Positions 1 to 5,855 of a stretch of DNA of 7,304 nt are shown piece by piece. Every line of letters starts with the position of its first letter. Position 1 is the stretch's first letter. Source of the stretch: an uncultured Clostridia bacterium (GTDB lineage: Bacteria > Bacillota > Clostridia > Christensenellales > CAG-917); assembly GCA_937881285.1 (NCBI GenBank), contig CALGEU010000340.1, forward strand, positions 1 through 7,304, in the 5' to 3' direction. The notes under the pieces were generated by a model, which saw only the letters and a program-made list of their open reading frames with translations, made no database searches and was not told the DNA's origin. Both the position numbers and the translations under genes were made by a program.

Positions 1-342
1 ATAGTTTTTTCCGTCGTCATAGACGCCGAACGCCGACTTATACGAATGATTGCAGGCTATTCGATAACTTTTCCGCAAGAACGTCGCCTTGACGGCGCAA
101 TCGCGACTTGCTCGACAAATCGCAATCTCGTTGCGGGCGGATTCGATTACGACTACGAAACGGGAGCGGTGGTTTTTAGAATATCCACGAGTTTTGCAGG
201 CAGTATAATCTCCCCCGACGTGTTTTTGTATATGGTGCATCGTGCTTACAGCGCGTGCGTACTCTACGACAAGAAATTAGAGCGGCTCGCAAAAGGCGAA
301 CTTCCGCTTGCGTCGTATCTCTATCTCTTTGAAGACGATTGA
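1..342 (+). CDS. YbjN-like domain protein, 5'-truncated by the window edge
   Basis: The frame is open from the first base with no stop upstream of the first ATG at 46, so the gene almost certainly starts outside the window; 113 codons are visible. The ATG at 46 has no convincing ribosome binding site. The pattern fits the YbjN family (a fold resembling type III secretion chaperones): a strand ending in an early 'F..P' segment, a helix with 'ATCSTNRNL', then 'GGFDYDYETGAVVFRIS', where the G-F-x-x-D-x-x-T-G core is typical, and a C-terminal helical part with 'VHRAYSACVLYDKKLERLAKG'. No signal peptide or membrane segment is visible. Such proteins are small cytoplasmic proteins of unclear function, so no reaction is assigned. 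The gene converges on pckA and ends at paired terminators. Family assignment is by recognised pattern only; the fragment lacks its N-terminus. Confidence 0.65.
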   Translation: MVFSVVIDAERRLIRMIAGYSITFPQERRLDGAIATCSTNRNLVAGGFDYDYETGAVVFRISTSFAGSIISPDVFLYMVHRAYSACVLYDKKLERLAKGELPLASYLYLFEDD

Positions 343-403
343 TTTTCTTGCACAATCGAAAAAGCAACAAAAGCAATGATAAAGAAAATGCAAACGCACG
401 TAA

Positions 404-438
404 AAAACCGACCTTGATTTTTTTTCAGGGTCGGTTTT
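404..438. terminator. Bidirectional intrinsic terminator, hairpin 1
   Basis: Arms 404-417 and 425-438 pair over 14 bp (one G-T wobble) around a seven-T loop. On the minus strand the stem runs into six Ts, so it can end transcription from pckA. On the plus strand the stem ends in four Ts, helping end the YbjN-like gene. Confidence 0.75.
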
Positions 439-440
439 CA

Positions 441-476
441 AAAAAGGCTTTCCGAGTGGAAAGCCTTTTTGTTTTT
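441..476. terminator. Bidirectional intrinsic terminator, hairpin 2
   Basis: A perfect 13-bp stem (441-453 with 458-470) closes a GAGT loop. It is followed on the plus strand by TTTTTGTTTTT and on the minus strand by a run of Ts. It lies about 50 bp past the pckA stop and two bases from hairpin 1, giving a double terminator between convergent genes. Confidence 0.85.
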
Positions 477-526
477 CAACGTTCTAAACGGATATTTTGC
501 CGTTTTCAGGCGCATCCGTCAAGAGA

Positions 527-2131
527 TTAAAGTTGCGGACCTGCCGCGACGAGAGCCTTGCCTGCGGGGTTGGTCTCGTATTTTGCAAAGTTCTTGATGA
601 ATCTGCCTGCAAGGTCTTCCGCTTTCTTGTTCCAGTCTTCGACGTTTGCGTAAGTGTCGCGCGGGTCGAGAATTTCGGTTGCGACGCCGTTGAGTTGGGT
701 CGGGACTTCGAAATTGAAGTACGGAATGGTCTTTGTGGGCGCTTTGTCGATATCGCCGTTAAGGATTGCGTCGATGATGCCGCGGGTGTCCTTGATGGAG
801 ATACGTTTGCCTGTGCCGTTCCAACCGGTGTTGACGAGATATGCCTTTGCACCGCTCTTCTGCATTTTCTTGACGAGTTCTTCTGCGTATTTGGTGGGAT
901 GCAATTCAAGGAACGCTTGGCCGAAGCACGCCGAGAAAGTCGGAGTGGGTTCTGTTATGCCGCGCTCGGTACCTGCAAGTTTTGCGGTGAAACCGGACAA
1001 GAAATAATATTGAGTTTGTTCAGGCGTGAGAATGGACACGGGCGGCAAAACTCCGAATGCGTCTGCGGACAAGAAGATGACGTTCTTTGCTGCGGGTGCT
1101 GCGGAGATGGGGCGCACGATGTTCTTGATATGATTGATGGGATAAGACACACGAGTGTTTTCGGTGACGGACTTATCTGCAAAATCAATCTTGCCGTTTT
1201 CGTCGAGCGTGACGTTTTCAAGCAATGCGTCGCGTTTGATTGCGTTGTAAATATCGGGTTCGGATTCTTTGTCGAGATTGATGACTTTTGCGTAGCAACC
1301 GCCTTCGAAGTTGAACACGCCGTTGTCGTCCCAGCCGTGTTCGTCATCGCCGATGAGAAGACGTTTGGGGTCGGTGGAAAGAGTGGTTTTGCCCGTGCCG
1401 GAAAGGCCGAAGAAGATTGCGGTGTTCTTGCCTTCCATATCGGTGTTTGCCGAGCAGTGCATGGACGCGATGCCTTTGAGCGGGAGATAGTAGTTCATCA
1501 TTGAGAACATACCCTTCTTCATTTCGCCGCCGTACCAGGTGTTGATGATGACTTGCTCGCGGCTCGTGATGTTGAAAACGACAGCCGTCTCGGAGTTGAG
1601 ACCGAGTTCTTTGTAGTTTTCCACTTTTGCCTTGGACGCGTTGTATACGACGAAATCGGGCTCGAAGTTTTCAAGTTCTTCCGCGGTTGGCTTGATGAAC
1701 ATGTTGGTGACAAAGTGTGCTTGCCATGCGACTTCCACGATGAAACGGATTGCCATACGCGTGTCTTTGTTTGCGCCGCAGAATGCGTCGACAACGTAGA
1801 GTTTCTTGTTGGAAAGTTCTTTGACTGCGATGTCCTTCACCGCTTTCCACGCTTCTTGGCTTGCGGGATGGTTGTCGTTCTTGTAGCCTTCGGAAGTCCA
1901 CCACACGGTGTCCTTGGAGTTGTCGTCCACGACGATGAATTTGTCCTTGGGCGAACGACCGGTGTAAATGCCCGTCATGACGTTGACTGCGCCGAGTTCG
2001 CTCACTTGACCTTTTTCATAACCTGTGAGTGCGGGGTTGGTCTCTTCTTTGAAGAGAAGGTCGTAAGACGGATTGTACACGATTTCTGTCGTGCCGCTGA
2101 TGCCGTACTTTGTCAAGTCGATATTTTTCAT
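527..2131 (-). CDS. pckA: Phosphoenolpyruvate carboxykinase (ATP)
   Basis: ATP-dependent PEP carboxykinase: oxaloacetate + ATP to PEP + CO2 + ADP in the cytoplasm, feeding gluconeogenesis; in many anaerobes it runs in reverse to fix CO2 and make ATP during fermentation. The 534-residue product matches the family's usual length (about 530-540). Visible motifs: 'YTGRSPKDKF' near 56-65 with the substrate-binding Arg59; 'WYGGEMKKG' near 199-207 with the metal/substrate lysine pair; 'SMHCSAN' with His225; the P-loop 'GLSGTGKTT' at 242-250; the metal-binding 'GDDEHGWDDNG' at 261-271; and Arg327 in 'ENTRVSYPI'. No key residue is missing. The start at 2131 is chosen because AAGGAGA lies 9 nt upstream and the protein then starts with family-like sequence; a longer in-frame start at 2209 lacks a ribosome binding site. 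The gene appears monocistronic: own promoter region, double terminator, divergent neighbour. Confidence 0.98.
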   Translation of the reverse strand: MKNIDLTKYGISGTTEIVYNPSYDLLFKEETNPALTGYEKGQVSELGAVNVMTGIYTGRSPKDKFIVVDDNSKDTVWWTSEGYKNDNHPASQEAWKAVKDIAVKELSNKKLYVVDAFCGANKDTRMAIRFIVEVAWQAHFVTNMFIKPTAEELENFEPDFVVYNASKAKVENYKELGLNSETAVVFNITSREQVIINTWYGGEMKKGMFSMMNYYLPLKGIASMHCSANTDMEGKNTAIFFGLSGTGKTTLSTDPKRLLIGDDEHGWDDNGVFNFEGGCYAKVINLDKESEPDIYNAIKRDALLENVTLDENGKIDFADKSVTENTRVSYPINHIKNIVRPISAAPAAKNVIFLSADAFGVLPPVSILTPEQTQYYFLSGFTAKLAGTERGITEPTPTFSACFGQAFLELHPTKYAEELVKKMQKSGAKAYLVNTGWNGTGKRISIKDTRGIIDAILNGDIDKAPTKTIPYFNFEVPTQLNGVATEILDPRDTYANVEDWNKKAEDLAGRFIKNFAKYETNPAGKALVAAGPQL

Positions 2132-2140
2132 AATATCATA

Positions 2141-2147
2141 TCTCCTT
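2141..2147 (-). promoter_or_regulatory. Ribosome binding site of pckA
   Basis: AAGGAGA on the minus strand, 9 nt before the ATG at 2131. It decides the start over the longer frame beginning at 2209. Confidence 0.85.
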
Positions 2148-2199
2148 AAAATAAAATTTTGAATCTGCAATGCAGACGATTTTTTTACTATATTGTGCA

Positions 2200-2217
2200 A
2201 GGAACGCAAACGTTCCT
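2200..2217 (-). promoter_or_regulatory. Inverted repeat at the start of the pckA leader, possible operator
   Basis: A perfect 7-bp inverted repeat, AGGAACG-N4-CGTTCCT, sits just downstream of the TATAAT at 2224-2229, about where transcription would begin. Bases 2204-2218 resemble a LacI/CcpA-type (cre) operator with two departures from the cre consensus by hand comparison. It could be a repressor site or simply an mRNA 5' hairpin. Confidence 0.4.
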
Positions 2218-2223
2218 ATTATC

Positions 2224-2229
2224 ATTATA
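2224..2229 (-). promoter_or_regulatory. Putative -10 element of the pckA promoter
   Basis: Perfect TATAAT on the minus strand, directly preceded by TG, about 93 nt before the pckA start codon. No good -35 hexamer is visible 16-18 bp upstream, which fits a promoter leaning on its -10 region or on an activator. Confidence 0.5.
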
Positions 2230-2323
2230 CATTATTTTTCGCCAAATAAAAGTAAAATTTTATCAATATTTTAATTTAATCGCAATTTAATCATTCAAAA
2301 CCTACAACGAGTGACGTTCACCC

Positions 2324-2352
2324 TTGAAAAAACTCGCTTAATATGCTAACAT
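2324..2352 (+). promoter_or_regulatory. Putative promoter of the zinc-ribbon gene
   Basis: TTGAAA (2324-2329), 17-bp spacer, then TAACAT (2347-2352) preceded by TGC (extended -10). Predicted initiation is only a few bases before the AAGGAAGG ribosome binding site, giving a very short leader. Confidence 0.45.
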
Positions 2353-2375
2353 ATACGCAAAGGAAGGATATCGAT

Positions 2376-2663
2376 ATGTATTATTGCGAAAAGTGTAAAA
2401 ACGTAAACGAAAAGAAAAACTGCGTATATTGCGGCAAAAGAAAATTGCGTGAAGTCAACGACGACGACTTGTGTTTTTTCGTGGAACTCGGCAATTTTCA
2501 CGCAACGATGTTTCTTGAAGCGTTGAGTTCACAAAGAATCGACGCTTTCGCAGTTCCGTCCGGGTTCAGTCTCACGACGAGAGCAAACTCGTCGCAAAAG
2601 ATTTATATTCCCTACAAATCGCTTGCCGCCGCCCACGACGTTTACGTTTCCATGTACGGTTGA
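2376..2663 (+). CDS. Small zinc-ribbon protein with DUF2007-like C-terminal domain
   Basis: A 95-residue protein of unknown function. Residues 4-19 carry a four-cysteine zinc ribbon (C4-x2-C7, C16-x2-C19). The rest, about 27-95, runs 'CFFVELGNFHATMFLEAL' and ends 'IYIPYKSLAAAHDVYVSM'. This is the layout of DUF2007-type 'putative signal-transducing' domains, in which a ferredoxin-like fold ends in a 'VP-x-x-x-x-x-A' segment. That domain call is by pattern and moderate. The start at 2376 is preferred over the in-frame ATG at 2343 because AAGGAAGG lies 8-9 nt upstream and the zinc ribbon then begins at residue 4. It is divergent from pckA and convergent with the flotillin gene, so it is probably a single-gene unit. 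No signal peptide or membrane segment is seen. Confidence 0.8.
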   Translation: MYYCEKCKNVNEKKNCVYCGKRKLREVNDDDLCFFVELGNFHATMFLEALSSQRIDAFAVPSGFSLTTRANSSQKIYIPYKSLAAAHDVYVSMYG

Positions 2664-2759
2664 TTTTATCAGAAAAAGCGAATTTGCATAAACGTCGTAA
2701 CGGCAAAACAACCGTTTTAACCTTAAAATCTATCCGATGAACGGCGATTTTTGAAAAGT

Positions 2760-2788
2760 AAAAGCCCTGACCGAAGTCAAGGCTTTTT
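2760..2788. terminator. Bidirectional intrinsic terminator between the zinc-ribbon and flotillin genes
   Basis: Arms 2760-2771 and 2776-2787 pair over 12 bp with one mismatch and a four-base loop. The plus strand ends in TTTTT-C-TTTG. On the minus strand the loop reads UUCG closed by C-G, a very stable tetraloop, and is followed by TTTTACTTTT. It lies about 40 bp after the flotillin stop and about 100 bp after the zinc-ribbon gene. Confidence 0.8.
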
Positions 2789-2826
2789 CTTTGTTTCTTT
2801 GTCCGAATTTGAATTAGACATTTTTG

Positions 2827-4311
2827 TTATTCCGCTTTGTCGGAATTGTCGCTTGCTTTTGGTGCTGCTGCCGCTTTGCCTGCGATTGCGCCTGCCAAAA
2901 GTGCGCCGAGATCGATACCCGTAGACTCTTTCATGCCGTCAATGACCTGGTTTGCACCCTGCATGACGTCCTTGATGAGTTTCGTGGAATTGCCGTCTCC
3001 GTACATGACGATTTTGTCCGTTTGAGCAAGCGGCATAGCGGCGGATTTAACGACTTCGGGAAGTGCCTGCAAGTACATTTCGATGACGGACGCTTCGCCC
3101 ATCTTCTTTTGCGCAAGAGCCTTTTTGTCGATTGCGTTTGCTTCCGCTTCGCCCTTGGCTTTGATACCTGCCGCTTCCTGTTCCATTGCGTAGCGTTGCG
3201 CGTCGGCGATAGCCTTTTGTGCTTCCGCTTCCTGCATTGCTTCGTATTTCTTTGCTTCTGCCGCTTTGATTTGTTCGAACTTTTGCGCTTCCGCTATCTT
3301 CTGACGACGAATAAGTTCTGCTTCCGCTTCTTTTTCTGTCTTATAAAGCATAGCGTCCGCTTGTTTTCTGATTTCTGCGTCGAGTTGTTTTTCCTTGATT
3401 GAAATCTCGCGTTCTGCGATTTCCGCTTCTTTCTCTTTCTTTGCGATGTTGGCGTTTGCGGCTGTGATTTCCATCGTCTTGCGCTGCGTCTCTTGTTGAA
3501 TTGAATACGCCGCGTCCGCTTCTGCGCGTTTGTTGTCCGCTTTGATTTGCATTTCCGCTTTCTGAACGGTGAGTTCCGCATTCTGTTCTGCAATCTTCTT
3601 TTGCGTCTCCACCTTCACTGCGTTTGCTTCTTCTTCTGCGTGAGCGGTTGCGATTGCGATGTCGCGCTGTGCGTTCGCTTTTGCAATCTGTGCGTTTTTG
3701 CGGATTTGCTCGACGTTGTCGATACCCATGTTTTCAATCGTGCCGGCGTTGTCTTTGAAGTTCTGAATGTTGAAGTTCACCACTTCGATACCAAGTTTTT
3801 CCATATCGGGAACGACGTTTTCGGTGATTTTCTTTGCAACTCCCTGACGGTCCTGAACCATTTCTTTGAGTCCGACAGAACCGACGATTTCACGCATATT
3901 GCCTTCGAGCACCTGTGTGACGAGACTCACGAGTTCTTCCTGGTTCATGCCCAAAAGCGCTTCTGCCGCGCGGTCGAGAAGCACGGGGTCGGACGATATT
4001 TTGATGTTTGCGACGCCGTCGACGTTGACGTTGATAAATTCGTTCGTCGGGACTGCTTCGCTTGTCTTTACGTCAACTTGCATGACTTGCAAAGAGAGTT
4101 TGTCCACGCGCTCGAAAAACAGGATACGCCACCCTGCTTTTCCTATGAGAATACGGCGTTTGCCCCTGCCCGAAATTATGTAGGCAGTGTCCGGCGGTGC
4201 TTTCATATATCCGCCGATAAAGAAAACCAACGCCCCTACTACGATCAAAGCACCTATCACCGCAACGGGAACTATCCACGCTGCCGACGACGCTAATGTC
4301 ATTGTTATCAT
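2827..4311 (-). CDS. floT: Flotillin-like SPFH-domain membrane scaffold protein
   Basis: A 494-residue flotillin of the FloT (YuaG) type (B. subtilis FloT is about 509), a scaffold of functional membrane microdomains on the inner face of the cytoplasmic membrane. In order: a hydrophobic anchor at about 11-35, an SPFH/band-7 domain at about 37-200 (opening 'KAPPDTAYIISGRGKRR'), a long charged coiled coil at about 203-410 dominated by E-A/K-A repeats ('EAEAQKA', 'AEAKKYEAM'), a conserved tail around 'LPEVVKSAAMPLAQTDKIV', and a low-complexity Ala-rich end. The start at 4311 has AGGAGG 6 nt upstream; an ATG three codons later is too far from it. In bacilli flotillin is often paired with an NfeD-family gene, but none is adjacent here: terminator downstream, own promoter upstream. 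Unlike the region beyond 4400, the gene looks native. Confidence 0.95.
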   Translation of the reverse strand: MITMTLASSAAWIVPVAVIGALIVVGALVFFIGGYMKAPPDTAYIISGRGKRRILIGKAGWRILFFERVDKLSLQVMQVDVKTSEAVPTNEFINVNVDGVANIKISSDPVLLDRAAEALLGMNQEELVSLVTQVLEGNMREIVGSVGLKEMVQDRQGVAKKITENVVPDMEKLGIEVVNFNIQNFKDNAGTIENMGIDNVEQIRKNAQIAKANAQRDIAIATAHAEEEANAVKVETQKKIAEQNAELTVQKAEMQIKADNKRAEADAAYSIQQETQRKTMEITAANANIAKKEKEAEIAEREISIKEKQLDAEIRKQADAMLYKTEKEAEAELIRRQKIAEAQKFEQIKAAEAKKYEAMQEAEAQKAIADAQRYAMEQEAAGIKAKGEAEANAIDKKALAQKKMGEASVIEMYLQALPEVVKSAAMPLAQTDKIVMYGDGNSTKLIKDVMQGANQVIDGMKESTGIDLGALLAGAIAGKAAAAPKASDNSDKAE

Positions 4312-4331
4312 TTTGTTCCTCCTTTAGTTTC

Positions 4332-4352
4332 GTTCGGGTCGTCTGCCCGAAC
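4332..4352 (-). promoter_or_regulatory. Inverted repeat in the flotillin leader
   Basis: A perfect 7-bp inverted repeat, GTTCGGG-N7-CCCGAAC, lies between the predicted transcription start (near 4361) and the ribosome binding site (4318-4323). It could be an mRNA hairpin or an operator; there are too few Ts for a terminator. Confidence 0.4.
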
Positions 4353-4367
4353 TCCCACATCGAAATT

Positions 4368-4397
4368 ATTATACAGTATATTTCATACACTTGTCAA
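4368..4397 (-). promoter_or_regulatory. Consensus housekeeping promoter of the flotillin gene
   Basis: On the minus strand TTGACA (4397-4392) and TATAAT (4373-4368) are both perfect and separated by 18 bp. TG directly precedes the -10, as at pckA. This predicts strong basal expression from a start near 4361, with a leader of about 50 nt. Confidence 0.8.
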
Positions 4398-4540
4398 TAT
4401 ACACCCTTTTGTATAAAGCGGAATTTGCGCCTTTTTTCGACACGATTTTCACAAAGCGATGAGCCGTTTTGCATTGAAAAAACATATATTGAGATTGTGA
4501 GTCTAAAACACGAACAAATATTTTAGAAAAGGAGATTAAT

Positions 4541-4591
4541 ATGGCAAAAACAACGTTAACAAACAGGATTATTATTGCAATAGCAGTATAA
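4541..4591 (+). pseudogene. 5' stub of an interrupted plus-strand gene
   Basis: AAAAGGAGA (4527-4535) is followed 5 nt later by ATG (4541) and codons for M-A-K-T-T. From about 4556-4562 onward the sequence is the antisense of RHS coding DNA, and the frame stops at 4591 after 16 codons. A good translation start feeding into antisense sequence suggests a real gene whose body was removed or displaced when the RHS fragment arrived. A TATAAA at 4412-4417 could belong to its promoter, but no well-spaced -35 is seen. The 130 bp between the flotillin promoter and this start hold nothing else I can support. The stub may be the head of the headless frame at 7021-7304 (hypothesis). A genuine 16-residue peptide is the alternative. 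Confidence 0.4.
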
Positions 4592-4909
4592 ATTTTGTTC
4601 AAATAAACTTGACGGATCAAGCCCTATAACACCATCCGCACAAAGCCATCTGCACCAGTCAGGGACGTAATAGCGGGTGTGGCAGTAGTACATGCCAGTG
4701 TCACTGTCAAAATAGTAACCTTTGTATCGGAACGGGTTGAGTTCCCCAACTGTTGTTGCCAAGGTGCCGGTTGTGCTTTCGGGCTTGCCCCATGCATTGT
4801 ATGCATATTGTACAACGAGATTGCCAGCATTGTCAATGATGCCGAGAATATTTTCAAGTGCGTCTCTCACGTAGAAATACGTCGTTGATTTGTCCAGAAT
4901 GAAACCGTA
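4556..4909 (-). pseudogene. Truncated RHS core tip, second copy
   Basis: About 117 codons of RHS/YD-repeat core end with no start codon of their own. In order: 'YGFILDK', the 'YFYVRDALENILGI' strand, 'QYAYNAWGKPES', 'NPFRYKGYYFD', 'TGMYYCHTRYYVPDWCRW', then 'SSLFEQNLYCYCNNNPV'. This is the strand-rich C-terminal portion of the RHS shell that precedes the polymorphic toxin. It stops at N-P-V plus one residue, just where the 'DPSG'-type core boundary and toxin should follow, so no toxin is attached. Upstream of the Tyr codon at 4907-4909 the RHS match ends. The fragment lies beyond a strong minus-strand terminator (4968-5000), so it is probably not transcribed. Both ends are lost: a relic of an earlier RHS rearrangement, or half of a recombination pair. 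Confidence 0.8.
4634..4909. repeat. Direct repeat, copy A (RHS core)
   Basis: Aligns without gaps to 6426-6701 (constant offset 1792). I count about 26 differences in 276 bp by hand, roughly 90% identity, many of them synonymous. Both copies are in the same orientation, so recombination between them would delete the toxin-end and immunity region. Confidence 0.9.
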
Positions 4910-4967
4910 TTTTATGCAATATAAATTAGTATTAATCCTAACGAAATTGTTATGGGCTTTCAAAAAC

Positions 4968-5000
4968 AAAACGACGCAGACCTTTTGATCTGCGTCGTTT
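4968..5000 (-). terminator. Intrinsic terminator of the RHS toxin-immunity unit
   Basis: A perfect 12-bp GC-rich stem (4969-4980 with 4989-5000) with an 8-nt loop. On the minus strand it is followed by TTTTGTTTTT. It ends the minus-strand unit and cuts off the RHS relic at 4556-4909. Confidence 0.85.
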
Positions 5001-5034
5001 GAAAAGATATTTGACCGTTTGTTTTTCTATATTT

Positions 5035-5220
5035 CTAGATAATTTCTTGCTTTGGAATCATAATCTCGTCGTATTTAGGCGAATATAATATAATGAATTT
5101 TCTACCAACATATTTCTTGTTTACACCATTATAACCATCTGTGAACAATAAGAAGGGATTATTTACTGTCTGTGACAAAATTAGACCTAGAATTAGCTGA
5201 TGGCATAGAAATAGGAGGAT
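5035..5220 (-). pseudogene. Decayed coding remnant downstream of the immunity gene
   Basis: A minus-strand frame of about 61 codons runs from beside a stop at 5221-5223 to a TAG at 5035-5037. It has no start codon near its beginning. Its second half reads like real protein: 'NNPFLLFTDGYNG', then 'KKYVGRKFIILYSPKYDE', ending 'IMIPKQEII'. A neighbouring frame continues plausibly upstream ('PISMPSANSRSNFVTDS' and then a stop), as if one frameshift near 5160 had split a single gene. I do not recognise the family. By position, between the likely immunity gene and the terminator, it may be the tail of an older RHS toxin or immunity gene. Chance reading in AT-rich spacer is the alternative. Confidence 0.35.
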
Positions 5221-5238
5221 TTAAATCCTCCTATTTTT
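5209..5238. terminator. Perfect 28-bp palindrome, terminator-like
   Basis: Bases 5209-5222 and 5223-5236 are exact reverse complements (AAATAGGAGGATTT against its complement). The plus strand ends in five Ts; the minus strand ends in TATTTCTAT, a weaker tract. It lies 40 bp after the immunity gene stop. It may be a first minus-strand terminator or processing hairpin, or a terminator for lost plus-strand transcription. Confidence 0.6.
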
Positions 5239-5275
5239 ACATTAATTCTACCATGAACTCGCCATCCATTATTGA

Positions 5276-5854
5276 TTAGTGTTTCCTAAGCTTTCCTATT
5301 GGCTCCCAAATGGTTCCATCACCTAACAAATTTTCCGCGTATGTTCTGTCGAGAACATAATTAGGGTCTACATCAAACAAATATTCACGATATGCCCTTT
5401 CCTTTTTATTTTTTCTACTTTCTGTTTGCGGATATCCTGACTCAACAAATCTAGATATTTTACCCTCGACATAATCAATAAAACCGGTTATGTAAACATC
5501 TTTTTCCCTAAATGAATACCATACTATTTCGACAGAGTTCTCATTATAATAATAGAAAATATAATTTAATATAGTTCCATCATCATCAAATCTTTCGGTA
5601 AGACGCAGGCGATCCTGCTCATCAAAGTAGTAGGAAAAATGCCTTGATTTTTCATTTTTAGTAAGCCGTCCTTTATACGTTATATATTTGCCTATTTCCA
5701 TATCCGGCCAAAACATCCCATACAAATCGATTCCTCTGCTCATGAGTTTTTTGGGACATTGCAAGATGATATCTTCGTGTTCATCCAAACAATTTCGATG
5801 CCTTTGAGCTATATCTAGCAATCTTGTAAACACTTCTTCATCATATTTTGCCAT
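5276..5854 (-). CDS. Probable immunity protein for the RHS AHH-type toxin
   Basis: A 192-residue soluble protein of no family I can name, rich in Asp/Glu, Lys/Arg and aromatics. The middle is predicted strand-rich: 'GKYITYKGRLTKNEKSRHFS', 'YYFDEQDRLRLTERFDDDG', 'YIFYYYNENSVEIVWYSF'. There is no signal peptide or membrane segment. The role is inferred from position: it begins 1 nt after the toxin stop, on the same strand, with AGGAGG (5866-5871) inside the end of the toxin gene 11 nt before the ATG, so translation is coupled. This is the standard place for the cognate immunity gene of an RHS polymorphic toxin, where the protein binds and blocks its nuclease in the cytoplasm. The frame is intact and more AT-rich than pckA or floT, consistent with horizontal exchange of toxin-immunity pairs. 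Confidence 0.75.
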   Translation of the reverse strand: MAKYDEEVFTRLLDIAQRHRNCLDEHEDIILQCPKKLMSRGIDLYGMFWPDMEIGKYITYKGRLTKNEKSRHFSYYFDEQDRLRLTERFDDDGTILNYIFYYYNENSVEIVWYSFREKDVYITGFIDYVEGKISRFVESGYPQTESRKNKKERAYREYLFDVDPNYVLDRTYAENLLGDGTIWEPIGKLRKH

Positions 5855-5855
5855 A

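Noticed and set aside
497..1504. Long plus-strand open frame (335 codons) opposite pckA
   Set aside because: It is exactly antisense to conserved pckA motifs, is Cys/Phe/Val-rich without domain logic, and lacks a ribosome binding site; pckA codon bias removes stops from this frame.
1553..2149. 198-codon plus-strand frame opposite the 5' part of pckA
   Set aside because: Antisense shadow; it ends within the pckA start region and has no translation signals.
2311..2321. Near-palindrome GTGACGTTCAC upstream of the zinc-ribbon promoter
   Set aside because: Only 4-bp arms; too weak to call an operator without conservation data.
2824..4296. Plus-strand open frames opposite the flotillin gene
   Set aside because: They are antisense shadows of the Glu/Ala/Lys-rich coiled coil, giving improbable Phe/Cys/Arg-rich products.
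4556..4969. 137-residue reading of the left RHS fragment as an intact gene
   Set aside because: The apparent start is TTG in terminator-flanking sequence without a ribosome binding site, the first 20 or so residues are not RHS-like, and no toxin domain follows the core.
5240..5270. Ten-codon minus-strand frame M-D-G-E-F-M-V-E-L-M after the immunity gene
   Set aside because: Too short, with no ribosome binding site or supporting context.
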